Shown one piece after another: positions 8,423 to 16,922 of a DNA stretch of 64,000 bases. The translations under genes were made by a program, and so were the position numbers. Under the pieces are notes generated by a model. It did no database searches and had not been told where the DNA came from. It saw only the letters and a list, made by a program, of their open reading frames with translations. Source of the stretch: Nocardia pseudovaccinii NBRC 100343 (GTDB taxonomy: Bacteria > Actinomycetota > Actinomycetes > Mycobacteriales > Mycobacteriaceae). Location: assembly GCF_001613225.1 (NCBI RefSeq), contig NZ_BDBY01000181.1:1-64000 (forward strand), in the 5' to 3' direction. Positions within the stretch are counted from its first letter, which is position 1, and the number at the start of each line of letters is the position of its first letter.

Positions 8423-9259
8423 CTATTTCAGCATGCTGCCCGCGTCGATCGGCAAAGGTACGCCGGTCACGTAGCGGGACTCGTCCGATGCCAGGTAGAG
8501 CACCGCATTGCTGATGTCGATCGGATCCACCCACGGCACCGGCAGGGTGTGGAACATTTGGCAGATCGGCTCGAGATCCTTCGGCCCCGGATTCTCCAGG
8601 TCGGGACGGAACAGCTTGAAAGTTCCCTCGTTCAGCAACATATCTGTGCTGACGTGAGTGGGATGCACCGAATTGACCCGGATCGAGTGCTGCCCCAACT
8701 CGACGGCGAAGGTTCGCATGAGACCGACCACACCGTGCTTGGCCGCGACGTAGTGTCCGACGTGCGGGTAGGCCTTGAGACCGCCGACCGAGCTGGTGAG
8801 GATGACCGAGCCGCCACGACCGGCCGCGATCATATGCGGCGCACCAGCTTTCACGGTTTTCCAGACGCCACCGAGGTTGACGCCGATCATGTCGTCCCAG
8901 AGGTTTTCCTCGAGATCGACCAGCAGACCGCCCTCGTTGCCGATGCCCGCGTTCGCGATGATGATGTCCAGTCGGCCCAACTGCTCGACGCCACTGTCCA
9001 CCGCCGCCTTCAGCGCCGCGTAGTCCCGCACGTCGACCTCGGCAGTGACAATGCGCCGACCTTCGGCCTTGACGAGATCGGCGGTGGTCGCGAGATCTTC
9101 CGGTGTCGGCATCGGGAACGGCACGTTGTCCAGCTGTTTGCAGACGTCGACGGCGATGATGTCGGCGCCTTCTTGCGCCAGCCGCACGGCGTGGCTGCGA
9201 CCCTGGCCGCGCGCCGCGCCGGTAATGAATGCGACCTTTCCTTCGACTCGTCCGGTCAT
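8423..9259 (-). CDS. Mycofactocin-type SDR oxidoreductase
   Basis: A 278-residue short-chain dehydrogenase. It has the cofactor loop GAARGQGRSHAV, NAGIG, and the catalytic YVAAK preceded by the serine in LTSSVGGL. The insertion after the second strand (about residues 38-60, VCKQLDNVPFPMPTPEDLA) is the mark of the mycofactocin-dependent, carveol-dehydrogenase-like subfamily, in which NAD is held tightly and re-oxidised by the redox cofactor mycofactocin. The ATG at 9259 follows AGAGGTAG. It lies 32 bases after the P450 and couples to the epimerase. No mycofactocin biosynthesis genes are in the window. Substrates in the family are secondary alcohols such as terpenoids. Confidence 0.9.
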   Translation of the reverse strand: MTGRVEGKVAFITGAARGQGRSHAVRLAQEGADIIAVDVCKQLDNVPFPMPTPEDLATTADLVKAEGRRIVTAEVDVRDYAALKAAVDSGVEQLGRLDIIIANAGIGNEGGLLVDLEENLWDDMIGVNLGGVWKTVKAGAPHMIAAGRGGSVILTSSVGGLKAYPHVGHYVAAKHGVVGLMRTFAVELGQHSIRVNSVHPTHVSTDMLLNEGTFKLFRPDLENPGPKDLEPICQMFHTLPVPWVDPIDISNAVLYLASDESRYVTGVPLPIDAGSMLK

Positions 9260-9291
9260 GACTACCTCTATTCGTTGTGTTGATTCGTTGA

Positions 9292-10494
9292 TCAGGAAGT
9301 AAAGGCGGGCAACGTTTCCCAGCCGCGGACGGTCGAGGTGGGCGACAGCTTGGTATTGGCCGTGTCGACCTCCCACTCGGGGAAGCGCGCCAAGATCTCC
9401 TCCAGCGCGATCCGCCCTTCCAACCGTGCCAAGGCCGACCCCATGCAGTAGTGCGTGCCCACGCTGAAGGTCAGGTGTTGACGGGTGTCGCGATGGATGT
9501 CGAAAACGTCACCGTCCGGTGGGAATTGACGGGCGTCGCGGTTGGCCGCACCGATGAGCATCATCATGACGCTGCCCTCCGGAACCGTCCGGCCGTGCAG
9601 TTCGACATCCCGGGTCACATAACGTGCGACGTGCGGTGCGGGTGGTTCGAACCTGAGCAGTTCCTCCACCGCGTTCGGAATGAGCCGCGGATTCTCGACC
9701 AGCGCACGCCGTTGGTCGGGATGTTCGGCGAGCACCTTGCCCGCCCAACCGATCAGCCGCGTCGTGGTCTCGTTACCGGCGCCGGACACCACATTGACGT
9801 AGATCAGCAACTCCTCGCGGGTAAGTCGCCGTACGGTTCCGGTCTCGTCCTCGAATTCCACATTGAGCAGCTCGGTCATGATGTCGTCGGACGGGTGCTC
9901 GGTACGCCAATCGATATAGGCGGCGAAGATGTCGCCGGTGGCCATCCCCTCGGAGGCGGCCTTCATCGGCTGCCCCTCCTCGGTCCGCATTTGATCGTTC
10001 GCGAAGTCTCGGATCGCTTCCTGATCCGCCTCGGGAATGCCGAGCAGCATGCCGATCGTGCGCATCGGCATCTGTGCGCCGATATCGGCGATGAAGTCCA
10101 GCCGACCGGTGCCGACCAGCGGATCGAGGCTGCGGACGGAGAATTGACGAATCTTGTCCTCGAGTTCCCGGATCTTGCGCGGAGTGAACATGCGCGACAA
10201 GAGCTTTCGGTGAATATCGTGGACCGGTGGATCCTCGAAGATCAGAATTCCGGGCGGCATCTCGATTCCGGCCTTGATCAGTTCGAGGATGGCTCCGCGT
10301 GCGGAACTGTAGGTGCCCGTGTCGAGTAGTCCCGCATTCACATCGGCCCACCGGCTGATCGCATAGAAGTCGTGCTGCTCGTTGTAATAGATGGGCAGCT
10401 CTTCGCGGAGCCGCTTGAACATCGGGTAGGGGTCGGCATTGAGCCGGACATCGTAGGGGTCGTAGTAGATGTCGCTGATCGCACTGGTGGTCAC
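9292..10494 (-). CDS. Cytochrome P450
   Basis: A 400-residue soluble bacterial P450 monooxygenase of normal length. The oxygen-binding I-helix reads GAGNETTTRL, the K-helix ExxR is in EELLRF, and the heme loop FSVGTHYCMGSALARLE contains the thiolate cysteine. No membrane anchor is present. The GTG start at 10494 follows AGGAGAGG by about 10 bases. It lies 66 bases after the Mce-associated gene on the same strand, so it is probably translated from the mce transcript and oxidises the imported compound or a metabolite of it (inference). No ferredoxin or reductase gene is next to it. Confidence 0.95.
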   Translation of the reverse strand: MTTSAISDIYYDPYDVRLNADPYPMFKRLREELPIYYNEQHDFYAISRWADVNAGLLDTGTYSSARGAILELIKAGIEMPPGILIFEDPPVHDIHRKLLSRMFTPRKIRELEDKIRQFSVRSLDPLVGTGRLDFIADIGAQMPMRTIGMLLGIPEADQEAIRDFANDQMRTEEGQPMKAASEGMATGDIFAAYIDWRTEHPSDDIMTELLNVEFEDETGTVRRLTREELLIYVNVVSGAGNETTTRLIGWAGKVLAEHPDQRRALVENPRLIPNAVEELLRFEPPAPHVARYVTRDVELHGRTVPEGSVMMMLIGAANRDARQFPPDGDVFDIHRDTRQHLTFSVGTHYCMGSALARLEGRIALEEILARFPEWEVDTANTKLSPTSTVRGWETLPAFTS

Positions 10495-10560
10495 GGAGAT
10501 TCACCTCTCCTTCTCGAATTTCGATATCGGGCTTTGTAATCGGGTAGCTGGGCCGATCGC

Positions 10561-11277
10561 CTACGGCAGCTCGACTTTGCTGGTCAGCCATCGACCGTCG
10601 ACACGGTCCATGGTCATCAAGATGCGGTTGCGGTCGATGCGTGGCGTCGGGTTGGTCACGTTGGTGATCTCGGCGTCGACGAACAGCATGATCACGGCGT
10701 GGTTCTCGGAAGCGGACTGCACACTCGCGGCGACGATGTGTCCCTTGCTGACCGACTTGGCCTGCAGCAACATCGGTTTCAGCTGATCGGCCGACTTGCT
10801 GTACATATTCTTGAATTCCCCGGTCGCCCCGTTCAGGACGGTCGCGAAATCGGCGTCGATATGCGAGGAGTCGATGCTGGTCAAGGCCGTCGCATAATCC
10901 CGAGCGGCCGCCAGTGCTTCCGTGCCCGCGGCTTCGCGATCGTTGCGGGTCTCGAGTTTCCAGCCGAACACCGCCGCGAGTATGACCGACACTACGACGA
11001 GCAGCAGCAGGATCCCGGTCAGTGGTCGCGGCAGCCACCGGCGCGATGAGCGGCCGGATTTCCCGGTGTGCTCGGCCGCGCCCGCAACTGCCCCGTCCAC
11101 CGCGGCGTCGGCGTGCACAGCGGCGTCGGATGCTTCCGCGCCGATGGTCGGCGACGCCGAATCATCTTGGTTCACATCGGGATTCGTGGCCGACGCCTGA
11201 TCGGACGCCGCACCATCGCCCTCGGGCGAGACCGAGTCGCCGGCCTTGTCCACTACCATCACCGAGCTCTTGTTCAT
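10561..11277 (-). CDS. Mce-associated membrane protein
   Basis: A 238-residue protein of the Mce-associated (Mas) type. A long acidic, low-complexity cytoplasmic segment (about residues 1-75) is followed by one transmembrane helix LTGILLLLVVVSVILAAVFG, then an NTF2/VirB8-like exported domain containing TALTSIDSSHID and ILMTMDRVDGRWLTSKVELP near its end. An AGACAAGG site precedes the ATG at 11277. Such proteins are encoded after mceF in many operons and help stabilise the Mce transport complex. The gap to mceF is 38 bases. Confidence 0.88.
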   Translation of the reverse strand: MNKSSVMVVDKAGDSVSPEGDGAASDQASATNPDVNQDDSASPTIGAEASDAAVHADAAVDGAVAGAAEHTGKSGRSSRRWLPRPLTGILLLLVVVSVILAAVFGWKLETRNDREAAGTEALAAARDYATALTSIDSSHIDADFATVLNGATGEFKNMYSKSADQLKPMLLQAKSVSKGHIVAASVQSASENHAVIMLFVDAEITNVTNPTPRIDRNRILMTMDRVDGRWLTSKVELP

Positions 11278-11315
11278 CCTTGTCTCCTGTTCGCAATCGT
11301 CATTCCCCCGGTGCG

Positions 11316-12578
11316 CTATCCCCCTTGCACGAATGGGCCGCCGTACGTCTGCGGAACGGAGTACGGACCGGTCGGTGTCGGGTCCGCGCGCTGCTGCGGA
11401 TCCACGCCGGGTGGAATGGTCGCCGTGTTGTCGCCGGGCGGCCGGGGCGCGTTCGCCGCGCCGCGCGGCATCAGCGTCGGGTCGGGATTCGTACACCGCG
11501 CGTGCAGATACGGTTCCGGGGAATCCGGAATGGTGCCTGGGAGGCGCGGCAGGTCGTAGTCGCACGAGTACTTCGGGTAGGGATTCACGATGGCCCACAC
11601 ACCTCCGTCGTGCAGGGCCGATACGATGGCATCGAGCGTCGAACCCGTGCGCTGCTGCGGGAAGAAGAATTCCTGTAGCGCGGGGACGTGCAGGTAGGCC
11701 ATCTGTGACGTGGTGGTCAGGTTGCCGAGGAGCTGCACCATGGTCGGCGAGTTGTCGGCGATGATCTTGTCCACCGCGGTGAGCGCACCGGGGGTGTTGT
11801 CGACCAGGGTCTGATAACCACCGGTCATCGATCCGACGCCCGCCATCGTCTGTGACAGGTTGGCGGCGGTCGTCTGCAGCCCCGGAGCGACGTCGCCCAG
11901 CGTGGTGAGCACCGCCTTACTGTTGTGCAAGAGCGAAACTGTTTGCGGCAGAACCGAATCCAGGGTCGAAAGCAGGAACATACCGCCGTCGACGATGGCG
12001 GCCAGTTTCTCGGGCGCTGCCGAACTCGCGCCGAGTTCGCGCAGTATCGCCTCGATCTGGGCCGGATCCAGCTGCGCCAGCGTGCCGCTCATGCTGGCGA
12101 GCATGGTGGCCAGCGTGACCGGTGTGGAGGTGTGCTCTCGACCGACGATGTCGCCGTCGGACAGATACGGGCCGTTCTCGGAGGAGGGCAGGAAGTCCAG
12201 ATATTGTTCGCCAGCCGCCGACAACGAGGCGACCCGAACCTCGCCTGCACGCGGGATCCGCACGCCGGTGCGGATTTCGGCAACAGCGACGACCTTCTCG
12301 CCGTCGACGTCCACCGACCGCACGCGTCCTACCCGGACACCGCGCAGCGTGACGTCCTGATCGGGCAACAGGCCGCCGGATCGGGTCAGTTCGACCCGCA
12401 CCCGGTACTGCGACCGGAACGGATCGAGTTGCAGGGAGCCCAGCAGCAGGTACCCCAGCCCCAGGACCAGTACGAGCAGTAGGCCCACGCATGAGGTCAG
12501 CAGGCGGTGGCGCGACATCTGCCGCGCCGTGTACACCAGCGCTCGCGCGGGTGGCTCCAGAATTACGGCTGTGTTCAT
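11316..12578 (-). CDS. mceF: MceF, lipid-import substrate-binding protein
   Basis: A 420-residue Mce/MlaD-family protein, sixth of six. One N-terminal membrane helix (about residues 26-48, rich in LLLVLVLGLGYLLLG) is followed by the MlaD beta-barrel domain with GGLLPDQDVTLRGVRVGRV, then a long helical region and a proline-rich C-terminus. Mce proteins assemble as a heterohexameric tube that conducts lipids from the outer layer to the YrbE permease. The start at 12578 overlaps the mceE stop by four bases (ATGA), which fixes it against the longer open frame. It is transcribed with the rest of the mce operon. Confidence 0.93.
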   Translation of the reverse strand: MNTAVILEPPARALVYTARQMSRHRLLTSCVGLLLVLVLGLGYLLLGSLQLDPFRSQYRVRVELTRSGGLLPDQDVTLRGVRVGRVRSVDVDGEKVVAVAEIRTGVRIPRAGEVRVASLSAAGEQYLDFLPSSENGPYLSDGDIVGREHTSTPVTLATMLASMSGTLAQLDPAQIEAILRELGASSAAPEKLAAIVDGGMFLLSTLDSVLPQTVSLLHNSKAVLTTLGDVAPGLQTTAANLSQTMAGVGSMTGGYQTLVDNTPGALTAVDKIIADNSPTMVQLLGNLTTTSQMAYLHVPALQEFFFPQQRTGSTLDAIVSALHDGGVWAIVNPYPKYSCDYDLPRLPGTIPDSPEPYLHARCTNPDPTLMPRGAANAPRPPGDNTATIPPGVDPQQRADPTPTGPYSVPQTYGGPFVQGG

Positions 12579-13696
12579 CGGCCCGGCTCGACTTTTTCTC
12601 GCAAGCGGTTGAGGGTGTACTCCAGCGACCCGATGAAATTCACCCAATCGGTCGCGTCCGGCATTCTCGAGCCGGAATCGGCCGGAGTATTCGGATCCGG
12701 CAGCGCACCGATCGCGAGCCGGGCGACATCGACATTCACGTGCGCCGACGACGCACTCGTCACCTTCATGATCAGCGGGATCAGGCCGATGAGTGCGTCG
12801 AGGTTCGCGTCGGGATTGTTCGCCGCGGTGTTCATGCCGTCGGCCAGCAAATTGACCGATTCCATCAGGCTGCGGTCGTTCGTGCCGTTCACCGAGGGGT
12901 ATCGGGCGATCTGCTGGGTGATCCGGTTCACCTGCCCGACCAGATCGATGATGCCGCGGGTGTTGTCGCCGATGACCTGCAGAGCCGGTCCGGCCGCGCC
13001 GAGCACGTCGCTGACGTCGGCCCGCTGCGTGGCGATCGTCGCGCTCAGATCGCCGGTCGCCGCGAGGATTGCGCGGATCCGGTCGGACCGGGCCGCGAGA
13101 TTGTTCACCAATTGTCTGGTCTGCTCGATCATTTCGGCCAGCCGGTCACCGCGACCGCCGACGGCCGCGCCGAGGCTGTTGGCCAGGCTGGTGATGTTCT
13201 CGATGGCGCCACCGTTGACGAACAGGGCGGCTCTGGTGAGCACTTCCTCGATGGTGGCCGCGGCCGAGGTCGACTGCAGCGGAATGCGCGCGCCGTCACC
13301 CAGATCGGGAGCTGCGGGATCCGGCTCGGCGGGCGGAGTGAGTGCGACGAAGACGTCACCCATCGGGGTGGCCGAACGCAATTCGGCGGTGGTCCCCGCG
13401 GGCAACCGCACACCCGATTCGATCCGCATCACGACCACGGCCGTGTAGTTTTCGGCCTGCATCGACTCGACCTCACCGATGTCGGCGCCGCCCCGCCGGA
13501 CCTTCGCTTTGGCAGGCAAGTTGAGCGCGTTGGCGAAGGTGGCCGTCAGCGAATAGCCGTCGCCGCCGATACCCGGCGCCGGTAACGGGAGTTTATCCAG
13601 GGTCACCGAACACCCGGTGGCCGAGCAGGCAGCCGTCGATACGGCCAGCACCGCGGTGATGCGGAGCAGGCGTTGTCGCGAACCGAATTTCGTCAT
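12575..13696 (-). CDS. mceE: MceE lipoprotein
   Basis: A 373-residue Mce-family lipoprotein. The signal peptide ends in a lipobox SATGC around residue 29, so the mature N-terminus is lipid-anchored, as in LprK/LprN of mycobacteria. The MlaD domain follows with SLTATFANALNLPAKAKVRRG, then helical repeats typical of the Mce C-terminal needle. The start at 13696 is the ATG before the basic signal start MTKFGSRQRLLR. It lies 16 bases after mceD and overlaps mceF. It is a subunit of the Mce lipid importer. Confidence 0.93.
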   Translation of the reverse strand: MTKFGSRQRLLRITAVLAVSTAACSATGCSVTLDKLPLPAPGIGGDGYSLTATFANALNLPAKAKVRRGGADIGEVESMQAENYTAVVVMRIESGVRLPAGTTAELRSATPMGDVFVALTPPAEPDPAAPDLGDGARIPLQSTSAAATIEEVLTRAALFVNGGAIENITSLANSLGAAVGGRGDRLAEMIEQTRQLVNNLAARSDRIRAILAATGDLSATIATQRADVSDVLGAAGPALQVIGDNTRGIIDLVGQVNRITQQIARYPSVNGTNDRSLMESVNLLADGMNTAANNPDANLDALIGLIPLIMKVTSASSAHVNVDVARLAIGALPDPNTPADSGSRMPDATDWVNFIGSLEYTLNRLREKVEPGR

Positions 13697-13712
13697 AATC
13701 GAGTCATCTCTG

Positions 13713-14828
13713 CTATTTCGGCGGTGCGCCCGCCATGACCGCGAGCATCTGGCCGATACCGAAGTCGGGACCCATATCGCGCGCGGTTCCGGTCGCACAG
13801 CCGAGCTCCTTCAGCCCCAGCAGGTTGCACACCGTCTTCAGCATCTGGCCGTCGAGGAAGAACTTGTTCAAATCGATCGTGGCGCGCAATGCGCCGACAT
13901 TCTGGTCGATCGCGTTGTACGCGTTGTCCGTCACCAGCGGAAAGACGTCGAGAAATTCGGCCAGGTTATCGTTGTAGTCGGCCATGGATTTGGTGATCGT
14001 GTTCGAATTCGAAGCCAGCGCCCGCAGATTGCCTTGGTTACGCTGCAACAGATCGGTCATCGCGATAATGATCTGATCGAGTTTCGCCCCGGTGTCACCG
14101 GCTCCGAGGTGCTGGTCGGCGAGGATATCGCTGAGCGTCCGCACACCGGAACCGAATTCGCGCAATGCCTGATCGTTGCGGGAGGCGGCCGCGGTCAAGG
14201 CATCGAGATTCTGGACGACCGAGGTGACCGCGGCTCGGGTCGCGGCCCCGTTGTCCGGGCCGAGCTGCATTGCGCGCGACAGATCGCTCATCGCGTCGCG
14301 CAGATTGTTCCCGTTGCCTGCCACGATCTGCGAGCCCACGTCCAGCAGACCACCGACCGGTCCCTGGCCTTTGCCGTCTCCACTCAGCGAGGTGGACAGC
14401 TTGTCGGCCATCGCCAGCAGGCTGTCGAATTCCACCGGGGTCCTGGTGCGATCGGCGGTGAGGACGGTGTGATCGGCCAGCGCCGGACCGTCGCGATATA
14501 CCGGAGTGAGTTCTACATGCCGGTCGGTCAGGACGGAATCCGACACGACAACCGCCTGGGCGTCGGCCGGAATCTTGACCCACTTATCGATATCCATGGT
14601 GACGTCGACGTGCGTCGCACGCGCCTGGATGTCGACAACTTTCCCGACCCGCATACCGAGCACCGAGACGGCATTGCCGGTGTACAAGCCGTTCGCATTC
14701 GCGAACTGCGCGGTAATCGTGATCGAGGTATCGGTCAGTCCGCCGATCGGGCCACTGGAACATCCGGCGACCACGGCGCCGAAAAGCGCGACGGCCGCCA
14801 GCTTCGCTCCTGCGATCACGCTATTCAT
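13713..14828 (-). CDS. mceD: MceD, with its own lipobox
   Basis: A 371-residue Mce-family subunit in the fourth position. It carries a signal peptide ending in VVAGC at about residue 23, so like MceE it seems to be a lipoprotein; in the classical mycobacterial operons usually only the E subunit is. The MlaD domain reads SITITAQFANANGLYTGNAV followed by SVLGMRVGKVVDI, and the C-terminus has the family CNLLGLKELGC motif. The ATG at 14828 overlaps the mceC stop by four bases. It is a part of the lipid-import tube. Confidence 0.92.
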   Translation of the reverse strand: MNSVIAGAKLAAVALFGAVVAGCSSGPIGGLTDTSITITAQFANANGLYTGNAVSVLGMRVGKVVDIQARATHVDVTMDIDKWVKIPADAQAVVVSDSVLTDRHVELTPVYRDGPALADHTVLTADRTRTPVEFDSLLAMADKLSTSLSGDGKGQGPVGGLLDVGSQIVAGNGNNLRDAMSDLSRAMQLGPDNGAATRAAVTSVVQNLDALTAAASRNDQALREFGSGVRTLSDILADQHLGAGDTGAKLDQIIIAMTDLLQRNQGNLRALASNSNTITKSMADYNDNLAEFLDVFPLVTDNAYNAIDQNVGALRATIDLNKFFLDGQMLKTVCNLLGLKELGCATGTARDMGPDFGIGQMLAVMAGAPPK

Positions 14829-15877
14829 TTGCAGTCCTGGAAGTACGGTTGCTGGTTCACTTGTTTCGCGTATCCGCTCAGTGCGCACATGAAGGAATCG
14901 ATGAAGGCGCCGTCGGGCGCGTTGGCCGCCAATTCCTGACCGGACCCCGAGGCGTTCGCGAACAACCGCCACGGCACCGGCAGGATCTGCAGGATGTTGC
15001 GCAGCAGGTCGTCGTGGCCAGCGATCATTGCCGTCATCTGGGTCAGATCGGTGATCAGTTGCTGGATTTCGGGACCGTCGTCGACCGCGATGGGCTTCAA
15101 CTGTTGGACCAGCGTGGTGGCGGCCTTCAGCAATCCTTCGATGGCCTGCCGCCGAGAAATTATCTGCTCCAACACATTTCGTCCTTGACCTACCATGGCC
15201 GCCAGTTCGGCCTGTTGCTCGTGGAGCAGCGTGAGCACCTGATCAGTGCTGTTCAGCAGCGCGCCGATCTGGGTGCGCCGATCGGCGATCACCGACGACA
15301 GCGACCTGATGTTGCCGAGAACTTCGGGCATCAAGGCAGGCGTGCCGCGCAGTTGCGCGGTCAAGGCATTCATCGTCTGCGCGACCCGATCGGCATCGAT
15401 GCCGCTGAAGGTCGTGGTGGCGTTCTGTAGCGCGGTTTGCAGGTCATAGGGCACCTCGGTACGAGACAGTGCGATCGAATCGCCCCTGAGGTGCCCCGAC
15501 CCGGCGGGGCGGAGTTCGACATAGCGCGACCCGAGCAGCGTCGTCAGTTTGATGGCGGCCCCGGTATCGGATCCCAGCGGCAGGCCGCGGCGCAGCTTCA
15601 TGGTCACCACCACGTGGTCCCCGGCCAGCCGTGTCCCGGTCACGGTGCCGACCTGGATACCGGCGAGCGTCACCGCATCGCCGGAGCCCAGACCCGCGGC
15701 CTGCGCGAAATCGGCCCGGTAGGTCTGCTCACCGAGGTGCAGCGAATTCACGAATACCGTCACCCCGACGACCACCGCGACAACGGTGACCGCGACCAGG
15801 CCGATCCCCAGTTTGCTGCGGTCCTCGAGCGGGCGGCCGCGCATCCGCCGCCACACGGTTTTCAGTCGTCGTATCAT
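14825..15877 (-). CDS. mceC: MceC, lipid-import substrate-binding protein
   Basis: A 350-residue Mce subunit. A basic N-terminus is followed by one membrane helix (about residues 24-46, IGLVAVTVVAVVVGVTVFV) and the MlaD domain YRADFAQAAGLGSGDAVTLA, GIQVGTVTG. The C-terminal part is predicted helical. It starts 7 bases after mceB and overlaps mceD by four bases, so translation is coupled. It ends in a short cysteine-containing tail shared by MceC-type proteins. Confidence 0.92.
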   Translation of the reverse strand: MIRRLKTVWRRMRGRPLEDRSKLGIGLVAVTVVAVVVGVTVFVNSLHLGEQTYRADFAQAAGLGSGDAVTLAGIQVGTVTGTRLAGDHVVVTMKLRRGLPLGSDTGAAIKLTTLLGSRYVELRPAGSGHLRGDSIALSRTEVPYDLQTALQNATTTFSGIDADRVAQTMNALTAQLRGTPALMPEVLGNIRSLSSVIADRRTQIGALLNSTDQVLTLLHEQQAELAAMVGQGRNVLEQIISRRQAIEGLLKAATTLVQQLKPIAVDDGPEIQQLITDLTQMTAMIAGHDDLLRNILQILPVPWRLFANASGSGQELAANAPDGAFIDSFMCALSGYAKQVNQQPYFQDCK

Positions 15878-15884
15878 CGCTGCC

Positions 15885-16922
15885 TCACCTGCAGATCACC
15901 GAGTTCTCGGCCTTGCCGCCGGGGGTGCTCGCACCGAGAATCGCCGCGAGCAGCGGATCGAATCCGGGCAGCATGCTCACCTGCACATCGCAGGCGTAGG
16001 CATCCACATAGGCGCCGTTGTCGGTAACGCGGGCCATACCCTTCAGCAGGAACGGCAAATTGAAACCCAGCTCGGCGAACTTCTGCTTGTTGTCCATGAA
16101 GTGCTGGGCGAATCCTGGTTGCCGATCGACGAACGCATTGATCGAGGGACTGGCACCTTGCACCACTGCCGCGGCGCGGCCCAGCACGCCGGAGATCGAA
16201 TCGACCTGCTCGAACAGCACATCACGCTGCTGTGCCAGCGCATCGAAGATGCTGCGCGTCTGCTGCAGCACCGTCTTCAGACTGCCGCTCTGCTTCGACA
16301 TGTCACTCAGTACCGCACCGAGATTGTCGATCACCTGGCCCAGAACCTGGTCCGGTCCCGCGAATGCCTGTGCGAGCGAGGCGGTTTCGGCGATCAAAGT
16401 GGTGATCGCACCATCGTCGCCCTGGAGTGTCCGCACCACCGCCGCACTGATGTTGTCAACTTGTTGCGGATCGAGCACGCTGAACAGCGGCTCGAATCCG
16501 TTGAGCAGCTTCGAGATATCGAACGACGGCTCGGTGTGTTCGACCGGGATCTGCCCGCCCGGCGCCAAGACCTTCGGGTCACCGAACTCACGCAGCGACA
16601 GCCCGACGTAGCGCTGCCCGATGAGATTCTGATAGATGACCGACGCTGCTGTATTGCCGTACAATACCTGGCCGCGCTGGACCTCGAACGTCACCTTCGC
16701 GCGGGTGCCGTCGAGATCGACGGCTTTGACTCGGCCGACTCGCACCCCGGCCATCCGCACGTCATCGCGCGCATGCAGTCCCGATACATCGGTGAAGATC
16801 GCCGAGTACGTATCGGTCTGCCCACTGACGTTGCGTGACAGCGTCACATACATCGTCCAGGTCAGCGCGATCGAGACCACCAGGAACAGGATCAGGCCCA
16901 GCAAGGGTTTGCGATAGCTCAT
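15885..16922 (-). CDS. mceB: MceB, lipid-import substrate-binding protein
   Basis: A 345-residue Mce subunit. The membrane helix is at residues 7-27 (LLGLILFLVVSIALTWTMYV), followed by the MlaD domain with YSAIFTDVSGLHARDDVRMA and GVRVGRVKAVDLDG. The C-terminal helical domain ends near PLLAAILGAS. Its start overlaps the end of mceA by four bases. It acts as one ring position of the heterohexameric transport tube. Confidence 0.93.
   Translation of the reverse strand: MSYRKPLLGLILFLVVSIALTWTMYVTLSRNVSGQTDTYSAIFTDVSGLHARDDVRMAGVRVGRVKAVDLDGTRAKVTFEVQRGQVLYGNTAASVIYQNLIGQRYVGLSLREFGDPKVLAPGGQIPVEHTEPSFDISKLLNGFEPLFSVLDPQQVDNISAAVVRTLQGDDGAITTLIAETASLAQAFAGPDQVLGQVIDNLGAVLSDMSKQSGSLKTVLQQTRSIFDALAQQRDVLFEQVDSISGVLGRAAAVVQGASPSINAFVDRQPGFAQHFMDNKQKFAELGFNLPFLLKGMARVTDNGAYVDAYACDVQVSMLPGFDPLLAAILGASTPGGKAENSVICR

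Noticed and set aside
8402..9283. A 293-codon plus-strand frame
   Set aside because: Antisense to the mycofactocin-type SDR, no domain; the SDR has full motifs and a ribosome-binding site.
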